Below the pieces are notes generated by a model. It had not been told where the DNA came from. It saw nothing but the letters and a program-made list of their open reading frames with translations, and searched no databases. 5,239 nucleotides of DNA from Oscillospiraceae bacterium (lineage in GTDB: Bacteria > Bacillota > Clostridia > Oscillospirales > Oscillospiraceae), in contig JAEDFW010000116.1 in NCBI GenBank assembly GCA_016297855.1, positions 1 to 5,239 on the forward strand. Reading direction: 5' to 3'. A program made the translations under genes and the position numbers. Positions 1 through 5,197 of the stretch are shown here, one piece after another; the stretch's first letter is position 1, and each line of letters begins with the position of its first letter.

Positions 1-154
1 CGGCGGGTTCTTCGGCTGGTGCTTCGGGTTCGGCCGCAGGCGCGTCGGTTTGCGCGTCAGTTTCGGGCGCTGCGGGCGCAGGCGTGGAAGATGCGCAGGC
101 GGCAAGACTCAGCAGCAGACACAGTGCAAGCAGCATGGCAAATAATTGTTTCAT
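1..154 (-). CDS. Lipoprotein precursor, N-terminal part (gene continues past window start)
   Basis: The first 51 codons of a secreted lipoprotein are visible; the rest lies beyond base 1. The protein starts MKQLFAMLLALCLLLSLAAC, a short basic start (Lys2), a hydrophobic core and a clear lipobox LAAC, so Cys20 should be lipidated and signal peptidase II should cut before it. After the Cys comes a low-complexity linker rich in Ala, Pro, Glu and Asp (about residues 21-51), the usual tether between the membrane anchor and a folded domain in Gram-positive lipoproteins. Many such proteins are substrate-binding subunits of ABC transporters, but the folded domain is not in the window, so no function is assigned. 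The ATG at 154-152 is preceded by a moderate AGAGG site (168-164) nine bases upstream. It has its own promoter and follows the aspS terminator, so it is a separate transcription unit on the same strand. Confidence 0.85.
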   Translation of the reverse strand, partial: MKQLFAMLLALCLLLSLAACASSTPAPAAPETDAQTDAPAAEPEAPAEEPA

Positions 155-207
155 TGCAGATCGCCTCTCATTCGTGATATTTTTATTAGAATTACGGTTT
201 CACTCTT

Positions 208-236
208 ATTGTAGCAGGCATAACGTCGAAAAACAA
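208..236 (-). promoter_or_regulatory. Sigma-A type promoter with extended -10, for the lipoprotein gene
   Basis: On the minus strand the -35 element is TTGTTT (236-231), the spacer is exactly 17 bp, and the -10 element is TACAAT (213-208). TG one base before the -10 (216-215) makes it an extended -10. Transcription should begin near base 201, giving a leader of about 47 nt before the ATG at 154. It lies between the aspS terminator and the lipoprotein start, where a promoter is expected. The -35 box is overlapped by an inverted repeat. Confidence 0.75.
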
Positions 237-251
237 GAAGGAGTTTTCGAC
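225..251. repeat. Perfect 8-bp inverted repeat overlapping the -35 box
   Basis: GTCGAAAA (225-232) and TTTTCGAC (244-251) are exact reverse complements, separated by 11 bp. One arm covers part of the -35 hexamer (231-236) of the lipoprotein promoter, and the other lies just upstream of it. A two-fold symmetric site with centres about two helical turns apart, over a -35 element, is what a dimeric repressor or activator operator looks like. No U-run follows in the relevant direction, so it is not an intrinsic terminator. The regulator is unknown. Confidence 0.55.
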
Positions 252-279
252 AATAACGAATAATAAGCAGCTGCTGCGC

Positions 280-314
280 AAAAACCCGCCGCAGACCGGA
301 ACGTCTGCGGCGGG
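280..314 (-). terminator. Intrinsic terminator after aspS
   Basis: The minus-strand RNA forms a perfect 12-bp GC-rich stem, CCCGCCGCAGAC (314-303) with GTCTGCGGCGGG (296-285), a six-base loop (302-297), then five U residues (284-280). It begins 12 bases after the aspS stop codon, so it ends the hisS-aspS transcript and isolates the lipoprotein gene from it. Confidence 0.95.
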
Positions 315-326
315 CGATGCGAACGG

Positions 327-2105
327 TTAATCTTCTTTTGCTGTAATCGCGATATGCAGTTCGTCGAGCTGCTTCTGGGTGACCTCGCTGGGCGCGCCCA
401 TGAGGATATCCTGCGCGTTCTTGTTCATCGGGAACGGAATGATCTCGCGGATGGACTCCTCGCCGGCCAGCAGCATGACCATGCGGTCCACGCCCGGAGC
501 GATACCGGCATGGGGAGGCGCGCCGTAGCAGAAGGCGTTATACATGGCGGGGAACTTGCTCTTCACATCGTCCTCACCCAGACGCACGAGCTGGAACGCC
601 TTGATCATGATCTCGGGATCGTGGTTCCGGACAGCGCCGGATGACAGCTCCACGCCGTTGCAGACGAGGTCGTACTGCTGCGCGGTGATGGTGAGCGGGT
701 CAATTTCGCCCGCGATGGCCTTGTCGAGCGTGGCAGCGCCGCCGCCCGGCATCGAGAACGGGTTGTGGCAGAACTCCAGTTCGCCGGACTCCTCGCCGAT
801 CTCGTACATCGGGAAATCGACGACCCAGCAGAACTCGTAGCGTTCCTTGTCCATATGACCCGGCACGGCAGCGCCGAGCATCTTCCGCATGACGCCGGCC
901 GTCTTCTGCGCCGCAGCCTTCTTGCCGGCACTCACGCCGACGAAGCAGCCGGGCGTCAGACCGAGCGCTTGGGTGATGGCGGCGTTATTGGGCTGGACGA
1001 ACTTGGCGATACCGCCGGCGAACGTGCCGTCGGCTTCGACCTTGAACCAGTACGGCTTCTGACCGGCCTGAACTTCCACGTCGGCGCAGAGCTTGTCGAT
1101 CTGCTTTCTCGTCATCTCGCAGCCTGTGACCACGATGGCCTTGACAGTGTTGCCCTCGGCAAAGGGCGCGAACTCGCTGCCCGCGACAAGCGCGGTCATA
1201 TCCTGACAGACGAGGTCGATGCGAAGATCGGGCTTGTCCGAGCCGTAGATTTCAAGCGCGTCGTTAAAGGAAATGCGGCGGAACGGCGCGCTGGACGCGA
1301 CGTTGTACTTGCCGTATTTTGAGAAGATGGGCGGGAATACGTCCTCAAGAATGGTAAACACGTCGTCCTGCGAGGCGAACGCCATCTCCATATCGAGCTG
1401 ATAGAACTCGCCGGGGCTGCGGTCGCCGCGCGCGTCCTCATCACGGAAGCAGGGCGCGATCTGGAAGTAGCGGTCGAAGCCGGAGGTCATCAGCAGCTGC
1501 TTGAACTGCTGCGGCGCCTGCGGCAGCGCATAGAACTTGCCGGGATGCTTTCTGGCGGGAACCAGATAGTCACGCGCGCCCTCGGGGCTGGAGGCCGTCA
1601 GAATGGGCGTGGTGATCTCCAGAAAATCGTGCTCCATCATGGCCTTGCGCAGCGCGGCGATGACGTTGCAGCGGAGAATGATGTTGTTTTTGACGGCCGG
1701 GTTTCTCAGATCGAGATAGCGGTACTTCAGGCGCACCGTCTCGTCGGCCTCGCGGCTGCGGTTGATCTCAAACGGCAGCTCGTTGTAGCGGCAGCGGCCA
1801 AGCACTTCGATCTTCTCGGGCACGACCTCAATCTCGCCCGTGGGCAGCTTGGGGTTCTTGCTGGCGCGCTCGCGCACCACGCCGGTGACGCAGATGGTGG
1901 ATTCCTTGTTGAGCGGCTTGACCGTGTTCATCATCTGCTCAGTCTCGATGACGATCTGCGTCGTGCCGTAGAAGTCGCGCAGGATCACGAACGCGAGGTT
2001 TGCGCCGACGACGCGGACGTTCTCCATAAAGCCGGAGAGCGTGACGGTTTCGCCCACGTTTTCCAGCCGCAGCTGGCCGCAGGTATGGGTTCTGGACTGC
2101 ATCAT
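327..2105 (-). CDS. aspS: Aspartyl-tRNA synthetase (AspRS)
   Basis: This 592-residue class II aminoacyl-tRNA synthetase charges tRNA-Asp with aspartate using ATP in the cytoplasm. The length matches bacterial AspRS (about 590). An N-terminal OB-fold for the anticodon spans about residues 10-105. The catalytic core follows: motif 1 region FLEITTPIL (161-169), flipping loop SSPEGARDYLVP (172-183), LPQAPQQFKQLLM (194-206), and motif 2 PCFRDEDARGDR (218-229) with the ATP-binding Arg221. A GAD insertion domain (about 290-415) marks the bacterial type. Then come HNPFSMP (447-453), ELSSGAVRNHD (486-496) and motif 3 GVDRMVMLLAG (538-548). Two tandem ATG codons open the frame; the first (2105-2103) lies 8 nt after AGGAAGG (2120-2114), so it is the better start. 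It is the second gene of the T-box-controlled operon, 31 nt after hisS. Whether it is discriminating, or also charges tRNA-Asn for GatCAB, cannot be decided here. Confidence 0.97.
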   Translation of the reverse strand: MMQSRTHTCGQLRLENVGETVTLSGFMENVRVVGANLAFVILRDFYGTTQIVIETEQMMNTVKPLNKESTICVTGVVRERASKNPKLPTGEIEVVPEKIEVLGRCRYNELPFEINRSREADETVRLKYRYLDLRNPAVKNNIILRCNVIAALRKAMMEHDFLEITTPILTASSPEGARDYLVPARKHPGKFYALPQAPQQFKQLLMTSGFDRYFQIAPCFRDEDARGDRSPGEFYQLDMEMAFASQDDVFTILEDVFPPIFSKYGKYNVASSAPFRRISFNDALEIYGSDKPDLRIDLVCQDMTALVAGSEFAPFAEGNTVKAIVVTGCEMTRKQIDKLCADVEVQAGQKPYWFKVEADGTFAGGIAKFVQPNNAAITQALGLTPGCFVGVSAGKKAAAQKTAGVMRKMLGAAVPGHMDKERYEFCWVVDFPMYEIGEESGELEFCHNPFSMPGGGAATLDKAIAGEIDPLTITAQQYDLVCNGVELSSGAVRNHDPEIMIKAFQLVRLGEDDVKSKFPAMYNAFCYGAPPHAGIAPGVDRMVMLLAGEESIREIIPFPMNKNAQDILMGAPSEVTQKQLDELHIAITAKED

Positions 2106-2136
2106 AGTATTGACCTTCCTTTTTCTGTATGGAATG

Positions 2137-3486
2137 TTACTTCAGAATCGTCTGCTGCGCTGCCTGCTGGGCAGCGGCAAGGATGAGCGCCGCCGCGTCC
2201 TCGGGCGGGAGCGTCTGCTGTTCGCCGGTTGCCAGACGCTTGACCGATACGGTGTTCGCCGCGATCTCGTCCTCGCCCAAAAAGGCCACGAACGGGATAT
2301 GCAGCTTGTCGGCATACTGGATCTTCTGCTTGAACTTCTTATTCTCGGTGTACAGCTGCGTACGGACGCCCTTTTCGCGCAGGCCGGTGGCAAGCGAGGC
2401 GGCAGCGGACAGATCGTCCGTCATCGGCAGAATCAGCACGTCGGCGGGACTGTCATGGCCTTCACAGAGCATGTTCTGCTCATTGAGCACATAGAAAAGC
2501 CGCGTCAGGCCGATCGAAATGCCAACGCCGGGCAGCTGCCGGTCGGTATAGTACCCGGCGAGATTGTCATACCGTCCGCCCGAGCAGACCGAGCCGATCT
2601 CCGGGTGATCGAGCAGCGTTGTCTCATAGACCGTGCCGGTGTAGTAGTCAAGGCCGCGCGCGATGGTGAGATCAACGGCGAAATTCTCCTCCGGAACGCC
2701 GAAGGCAGCCAGATACTTCGTGACCGCGATCAGCTCGTCAAGGCCGAGATCGAACGTCTCGTTCCGTCCGCGATAGCCTTCCAGCGCGGAAAGCACCCCG
2801 GCGTTCGTGCCGCGGATGGCGATAAACGCGAGGATCTCATCCGCCTGCGCGTCCGTCAGACCGCAGTCGTCGAGCAAAATGGCCTTCAGCTTCTCGGCGC
2901 CGATCTTGTCGAGCTTATCGACCGAGCGCATGATCTCGCCTGCCTTTTCCGCAAGGCCCAGCATGGCGTAGAAGCCGTTGAGGATTTTACGGTTATTGAC
3001 GCGGATCTGAAAACGCCTGAGACCCAGACGGGAGAATGTTTTATAGATGATCGACGGGATCTCGGCTTCGTTCACAACAGACAGCTTGCCGTCGCCGATC
3101 ACGTCGATATCAGCCTGATAGAACTCGCGGAAGCGGCCGCGCTGCGCGCGCTCACCGCGGTAGACCTTGCCGATCTGATAGCGGCGGAACGGGAATGTCA
3201 GCTCATTATAATGAAGCGCCACATATTTGGCCAGCGGCACGGTGAGGTCGAAGCGCAGCGCCAGATCGCCGTCGCCTTTCTGAAAGCGGTAGATCTGCTT
3301 TTCCGTTTCACCGCCGCCCTTGGCCAGCAGCACGTCGGCCGCTTCGATCACGGGCGTGTCGAGCGGCGTGAAGCCGTAGAGCGCGTAGGTCTCGCGCAGC
3401 GCCTGCATGATGGCCTCCATCTGCAGCTGCGGCGCGGGCAGCAGCTCCATAAAGCCGGAGAGCGTGTGCGGTCTGATTGTTTCCAT
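2137..3486 (-). CDS. hisS: Histidyl-tRNA synthetase (HisRS)
   Basis: This 449-residue class II synthetase charges tRNA-His with histidine; HisRS proteins are usually 420-450 residues and dimeric. Visible parts are motif 1 around TPLDTPVIE (40-48), RFDLTVPLAKYVA (78-90), motif 2 RYQIGKVYRGE (102-112) with its loop and strand RGRFREFYQADIDVIG (116-131), the His-specific motif ARGLDYYTGTVYE (276-288) with Arg277 as the likely catalytic Arg, SGGRYDNL (302-309), motif 3 GISIGLTRLFYVL (322-334), and a C-terminal anticodon-binding domain (about 347-449). The RFDLTVP and RGRFREFYQ signatures resemble eukaryotic HisRS more than the E. coli type. The frame is open for 34 codons upstream, but that stretch runs through the riboswitch terminator; the start METIRP at 3486 has a strong purine-rich RBS 10 nt upstream and matches family N-termini. 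First gene of the operon under the T-box, co-transcribed with aspS. Confidence 0.97.
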   Translation of the reverse strand: METIRPHTLSGFMELLPAPQLQMEAIMQALRETYALYGFTPLDTPVIEAADVLLAKGGGETEKQIYRFQKGDGDLALRFDLTVPLAKYVALHYNELTFPFRRYQIGKVYRGERAQRGRFREFYQADIDVIGDGKLSVVNEAEIPSIIYKTFSRLGLRRFQIRVNNRKILNGFYAMLGLAEKAGEIMRSVDKLDKIGAEKLKAILLDDCGLTDAQADEILAFIAIRGTNAGVLSALEGYRGRNETFDLGLDELIAVTKYLAAFGVPEENFAVDLTIARGLDYYTGTVYETTLLDHPEIGSVCSGGRYDNLAGYYTDRQLPGVGISIGLTRLFYVLNEQNMLCEGHDSPADVLILPMTDDLSAAASLATGLREKGVRTQLYTENKKFKQKIQYADKLHIPFVAFLGEDEIAANTVSVKRLATGEQQTLPPEDAAALILAAAQQAAQQTILK

Positions 3487-3496
3487 GGTGTTGTAG

Positions 3497-3508
3497 TTCC
3501 TTTCCTTT
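3497..3508 (-). promoter_or_regulatory. Ribosome binding site that fixes the hisS start
   Basis: The minus strand reads AAAGGAAAGGAA (3508-3497), a double Shine-Dalgarno-like purine run ending 10 nt before the ATG at 3486-3484. No comparable site precedes the in-frame ATG codons further upstream, which fall inside or just after the terminator hairpin. A pyrimidine stretch at 3531-3522 can pair with it. Confidence 0.8.
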
Positions 3509-3524
3509 CGGTAATCGATGCAAA

Positions 3525-3546
3525 GGAAAAGGCGCATGCCTTTTCC
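3525..3546 (-). repeat. Hairpin between the T-box terminator and the hisS RBS
   Basis: The RNA GGAAAAGGC (3546-3538) and GCCTTTTCC (3533-3525) form a perfect 9-bp stem with a four-base loop. It starts one base after the U-tail of the T-box terminator (3553-3548) and ends 16 nt before the RBS. It has only three U residues after it, so it is a poor terminator. It may stabilise the readthrough mRNA, or hold the 3' arm, which is otherwise complementary to the Shine-Dalgarno sequence. Confidence 0.55.
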
Positions 3547-3547
3547 G

Positions 3548-3591
3548 AAAAAAGATGCTCTCAGCCCAACGCATTGGGACGAGAGCATCTT
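3548..3591 (-). terminator. Regulated terminator of the hisS T-box
   Basis: AAGATGCTCTC (3591-3581) pairs perfectly with GAGAGCATCTT (3562-3552), with an inner CCCAA/TTGGG helix (3578-3574/3569-3565) and a four-base TGCG loop. The run of six U residues is 3553-3548. This fold forms when charged tRNA fails to hold the antiterminator, stopping transcription before hisS. Confidence 0.95.
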
Positions 3592-3614
3592 GTGTGCTTC
3601 GTGGTGCCACCCAA
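3574..3614 (-). promoter_or_regulatory. T-box antiterminator
   Basis: Helix A1 is TTGGG (3614-3610) with CCCAA (3578-3574). The seven-base bulge TGGCACC (3609-3603) holds the site that pairs with the tRNA acceptor end. Helix A2 is ACGA (3602-3599) with TCGT (3582-3579). The 3' strand of both helices is shared with the terminator, so the two folds exclude each other, as in the known T-box mechanism. Confidence 0.9.
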
Positions 3615-3801
3615 ATTCAGAGGGCGCAGCCCTCCCTTTTTCCGCAGTAACGGCGCGGCAGCCGGCGATTTCGGCAAAAGCCTTATACGCGCGCTCGGCG
3701 GATGTCCTTCACGCTCTGCGCCGCAGAAGCCTTGCAGCAAAGTGGCTTCCTCTCTGAGGCGGCGCGCGGGCGGTACTGCTTCCGCGTCATGGCAAATGGA
3801 A

Positions 3802-4218
3802 TTAACGAAGAGTCTTTTTCGACTTGGCCATCATGCGCCAGTCGAGATCGCCGCGCTGCAGGCCGAGAATGAGCATTTCGGCCGAGGCCAGATTGGTCGC
3901 GCAGGGCACGTTGTAGGTGTCGCACAGGTGCAGTGTGCGGATGATCCGCTGATCTTCCCAGGGGTCGGTGTCGTTGGGGTCGGAGAACATCAGCACAAGA
4001 TCGATCTCATTGTACGCGATACGCGCATCGATCTGCTGGTGACCGCCCTGGTTTTTGGAGAGAAACAGCGTAACGGGCAGGCCCGTTGCCTCGGAAACCA
4101 GACGGCCTGTGGCGGCCGTGGCGGAAAGCGAGTGCCGGGAGAGGATGCTTTTGTATGCTGTGCAGAACTGCACCATCAGCTCTTTTTTCTTATCGTGCGC
4201 CATCAGGGTGATATTCAT
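3802..4218 (-). CDS. mgsA: Methylglyoxal synthase family protein with altered active site
   Basis: The 138-residue protein has the single MGS-like domain of bacterial methylglyoxal synthase, which converts dihydroxyacetone phosphate to methylglyoxal and phosphate. Family marks include MAHDKKK (6-12; His8 and Asp9 match E. coli His19/Asp20), the phosphate-loop region TAATGRL (34-40; normally TGTTG), Asp80 (E. coli Asp91) and the closing VPCATNLASAE (104-114). Key residues differ: the catalytic motif GGDQQIGA reads GGHQQIDA, so His60 (codon 4041-4039) replaces the catalytic Asp71; Trp87 replaces His98; the Gly after Ser54 is Lys. Asp101 is Gln90 or shifted to Asp89. The frame is intact and the rest well conserved, so this is not decay. 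It may be inactive, or bind another ligand. The ATG has AAGGAG (4232-4227) 8 nt upstream and lies 34 nt after minD. The symbol marks family membership, not proven activity. Confidence 0.85.
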   Translation of the reverse strand: MNITLMAHDKKKELMVQFCTAYKSILSRHSLSATAATGRLVSEATGLPVTLFLSKNQGGHQQIDARIAYNEIDLVLMFSDPNDTDPWEDQRIIRTLHLCDTYNVPCATNLASAEMLILGLQRGDLDWRMMAKSKKTLR

Positions 4219-4252
4219 ACTTACAGCTCCTTTTCCTTCGTATTTGCCGCAG

Positions 4253-4993
4253 CTACAGACGCATCAGCGGCGCTTTTTTGCCGCAAAGGCGGCGGGCGAT
4301 ATGGGCGCAGGCTTCGGAAGCGCCCTGCTGGGTATAGACAATGAGCGGCGTACCGGATGCGGCGGCCAGCGTGACGCTGGCGTCATCGGGTACAATGCCG
4401 AGAAGCGGCAGGCCGACTTCGTCCATCACGTCGTCGATCGTTGCGCGCATTTTCCGGTAGAGCCTGACGCTCACGCGGTTGACGATGAGCTTTGCTTCGA
4501 TATTGGGCCGGCTCCGGAACAAAAGCGCGCTGGTGCGGGAAGCGTCGCGCATGGCTGCCGGGTCGCCGCCGCAGACAACAAGCGCCGTATCGGCAAACGC
4601 CGTGGCCAGATGGAAGCCCGCACCGATGCCGGCGGGCGCGTCGAGAAAGATCCAGTCGAACGCCTCTGCCGCAGATGACAGCATCTGCCCGAACGAATCA
4701 GCCGATAGCGACTCGGGCGTTTCGCTGACCGGCGCGGTCAGAAGCGAGAGCGACGGAAGCTGCGGATGCGCGGGCGCGTCGGACACGGCGTACTCGCCTC
4801 GCATGACGCTGGTAAACGTGACCGAGGCCACGTCCGCCATGCCGAGCGGGATATCGAGGTTGCGAAGGCCGACGTCGCAGTCGATGCAGAGCACCTTCTG
4901 CTGTTCGGCGGCCAGGCACGAGGCGACGGCGGCGCACAGTGAGGTCTTGCCTGTGCCGCCCTTGCCGGAAATGACCGATACGATCTGCGCCAT
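4253..4993 (-). CDS. minD: MinD-family ATPase lacking the C-terminal membrane helix
   Basis: MinD is a deviant Walker ATPase that binds the membrane as an ATP dimer and positions the division septum with MinC. Seen here: the deviant Walker A motif SGKGGTGKT (9-17) with signature Lys11 and Lys16, DCDVGLRNLDIPLG (38-51; typically DADIGLRNLD), switch II LDAPAGIG (117-124; typically DSPAG), MRD (148-150) at the helix usually reading VRD, and NRV (172-174). The protein is 246 residues against about 265-270 for MinD and ends GKKAPLMRL, where relatives continue into an amphipathic membrane-targeting helix. The VVYD stretch after the LDI motif is also not kept (ASVTF, 56-60). The ATG at 4993-4991 has GGAGGG (5008-5003) nine bases upstream; an out-of-frame ATG at 5001 is too close to it. 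First gene of its transcript, followed by the mgsA homologue; no minC or minE is adjacent. A more distant MinD/ParA-like role is possible. Confidence 0.85.
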   Translation of the reverse strand: MAQIVSVISGKGGTGKTSLCAAVASCLAAEQQKVLCIDCDVGLRNLDIPLGMADVASVTFTSVMRGEYAVSDAPAHPQLPSLSLLTAPVSETPESLSADSFGQMLSSAAEAFDWIFLDAPAGIGAGFHLATAFADTALVVCGGDPAAMRDASRTSALLFRSRPNIEAKLIVNRVSVRLYRKMRATIDDVMDEVGLPLLGIVPDDASVTLAAASGTPLIVYTQQGASEACAHIARRLCGKKAPLMRL

Positions 4994-5029
4994 GCCGCCA
5001 TACCCTCCGCAAATCCAATAGTTGACCCT

Positions 5030-5058
5030 ATTATATACGAGTCACGGCGCAAATTCAA
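5030..5058 (-). promoter_or_regulatory. Sigma-A type promoter for minD-mgsA
   Basis: On the minus strand the -35 is TTGAAT (5058-5053), the spacer is 17 bp and the -10 is a consensus TATAAT (5035-5030). Transcription should begin near base 5023, leaving a leader of about 30 nt that holds the GGAGGG site. This makes minD the first gene of its operon. It is the strongest promoter seen upstream of the hisS T-box. Confidence 0.85.
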
Positions 5059-5158
5059 TAAGAAAACCGCCTGTCCGGAGAAAAAACTCATATGCGGCGC
5101 GGCCAACACAATGCACACAAAAACAAAATATTTTTTCTTGGCTTGCAGTGGAATCCTG
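5059..5158. other. Intergenic region between divergent promoters
   Basis: No gene is supported here. It contains an AT-rich block (about 5119-5138) including the palindrome AAAATATTTT (5125-5134), which lies upstream of the plus-strand promoter and could act as an UP-like element. The minus-strand open frame crossing this region runs through the minD promoter and into minD, so I do not treat it as coding. Confidence 0.5.
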
Positions 5159-5187
5159 TTGATTTCTGGGTGAAAATACGGTATGAT
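5159..5187 (+). promoter_or_regulatory. Divergent sigma-A type promoter at the right edge
   Basis: On the plus strand TTGATT (5159-5164), a 17-bp spacer and TATGAT (5182-5187) form a good sigma-A match. Transcription should start near 5194 and run out of the window. It would drive a gene divergent from minD whose body is not visible. The -35 boxes of the two divergent promoters are about 100 bp apart. Confidence 0.6.
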
Positions 5188-5197
5188 ACAAACAGGA

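Larger units (their letters stand above)
3548..3785 (-). promoter_or_regulatory. T-box riboswitch (tRNA-Asp type) controlling hisS-aspS
   Basis: This leader binds uncharged tRNA and then lets transcription pass into hisS-aspS. The lower stem I helix is GCGGA (3785-3781) with TCCGC (3702-3698). The specifier loop has the loop-E pair AGUA (3777-3774) opposite GAA (3710-3708). The specifier codon is GAC, Asp (3706-3704), followed by the usual purine A3703. Above it are helices 3765-3759/3724-3718 and GAAGCC/GGCTTC (3749-3744/3731-3726), with an AGAGAG bulge (3755-3750) and an apical loop ACTTTGCTGCAA. A stem III hairpin GAGGGC-TGC-GCCCTC lies at 3634-3620. The T-box GGGTGGCACCACG (3612-3600) and terminator follow. 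The variable base in TGGC (C3606) pairs with discriminator G73, as in tRNA-Asp; tRNA-His carries C73. Both contacts therefore point to Asp sensing. A His codon CAT (3704-3702) overlaps the specifier. The stem II region was not resolved. Confidence 0.95.

Noticed and set aside
151..171. Six-codon upstream frame (ATG 171, TGA overlapping the lipoprotein ATG)
   Set aside because: No Shine-Dalgarno sequence precedes it, and its first codons form the lipoprotein's own RBS region; most likely chance.
267..278. AGCAGCTGCT palindrome beside the aspS terminator
   Set aside because: Short, without a following U-run and close to a full terminator; nothing supports a separate role.
1545..2186. Plus-strand open frame of 213 codons opposite the aspS N-terminal region
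   Set aside because: Shadow of aspS; its sequence is the low-complexity Ala/Gly/Leu/Asp type expected from antisense codon bias.
3487..3588. 34-codon N-terminal extension of HisRS in the same frame
   Set aside because: The extension is encoded by the T-box terminator and post-terminator hairpin, and the strong RBS precedes the ATG at 3486.
3801..3829. Promoter for hisS at the mgsA end, with GTTAAT as -10
   Set aside because: The bases 17-18 bp upstream (GCCAAG or GGCCAA) do not resemble a -35 box, and there is no extended -10.
4219..4252. Frameshift or stop codon hiding a lost MinD membrane helix
   Set aside because: Reading on past the TAG stop, or in the other frame I translated, gives no amphipathic Phe/Leu/Lys helix before mgsA starts, so the protein is simply shorter.
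2041..4344. Plus-strand open frame of 767 codons antisense to hisS, the T-box and mgsA
   Set aside because: It covers a riboswitch and two well-recognised genes on the other strand, has no family resemblance and no RBS or promoter. Long antisense frames arise readily opposite GC-rich genes.
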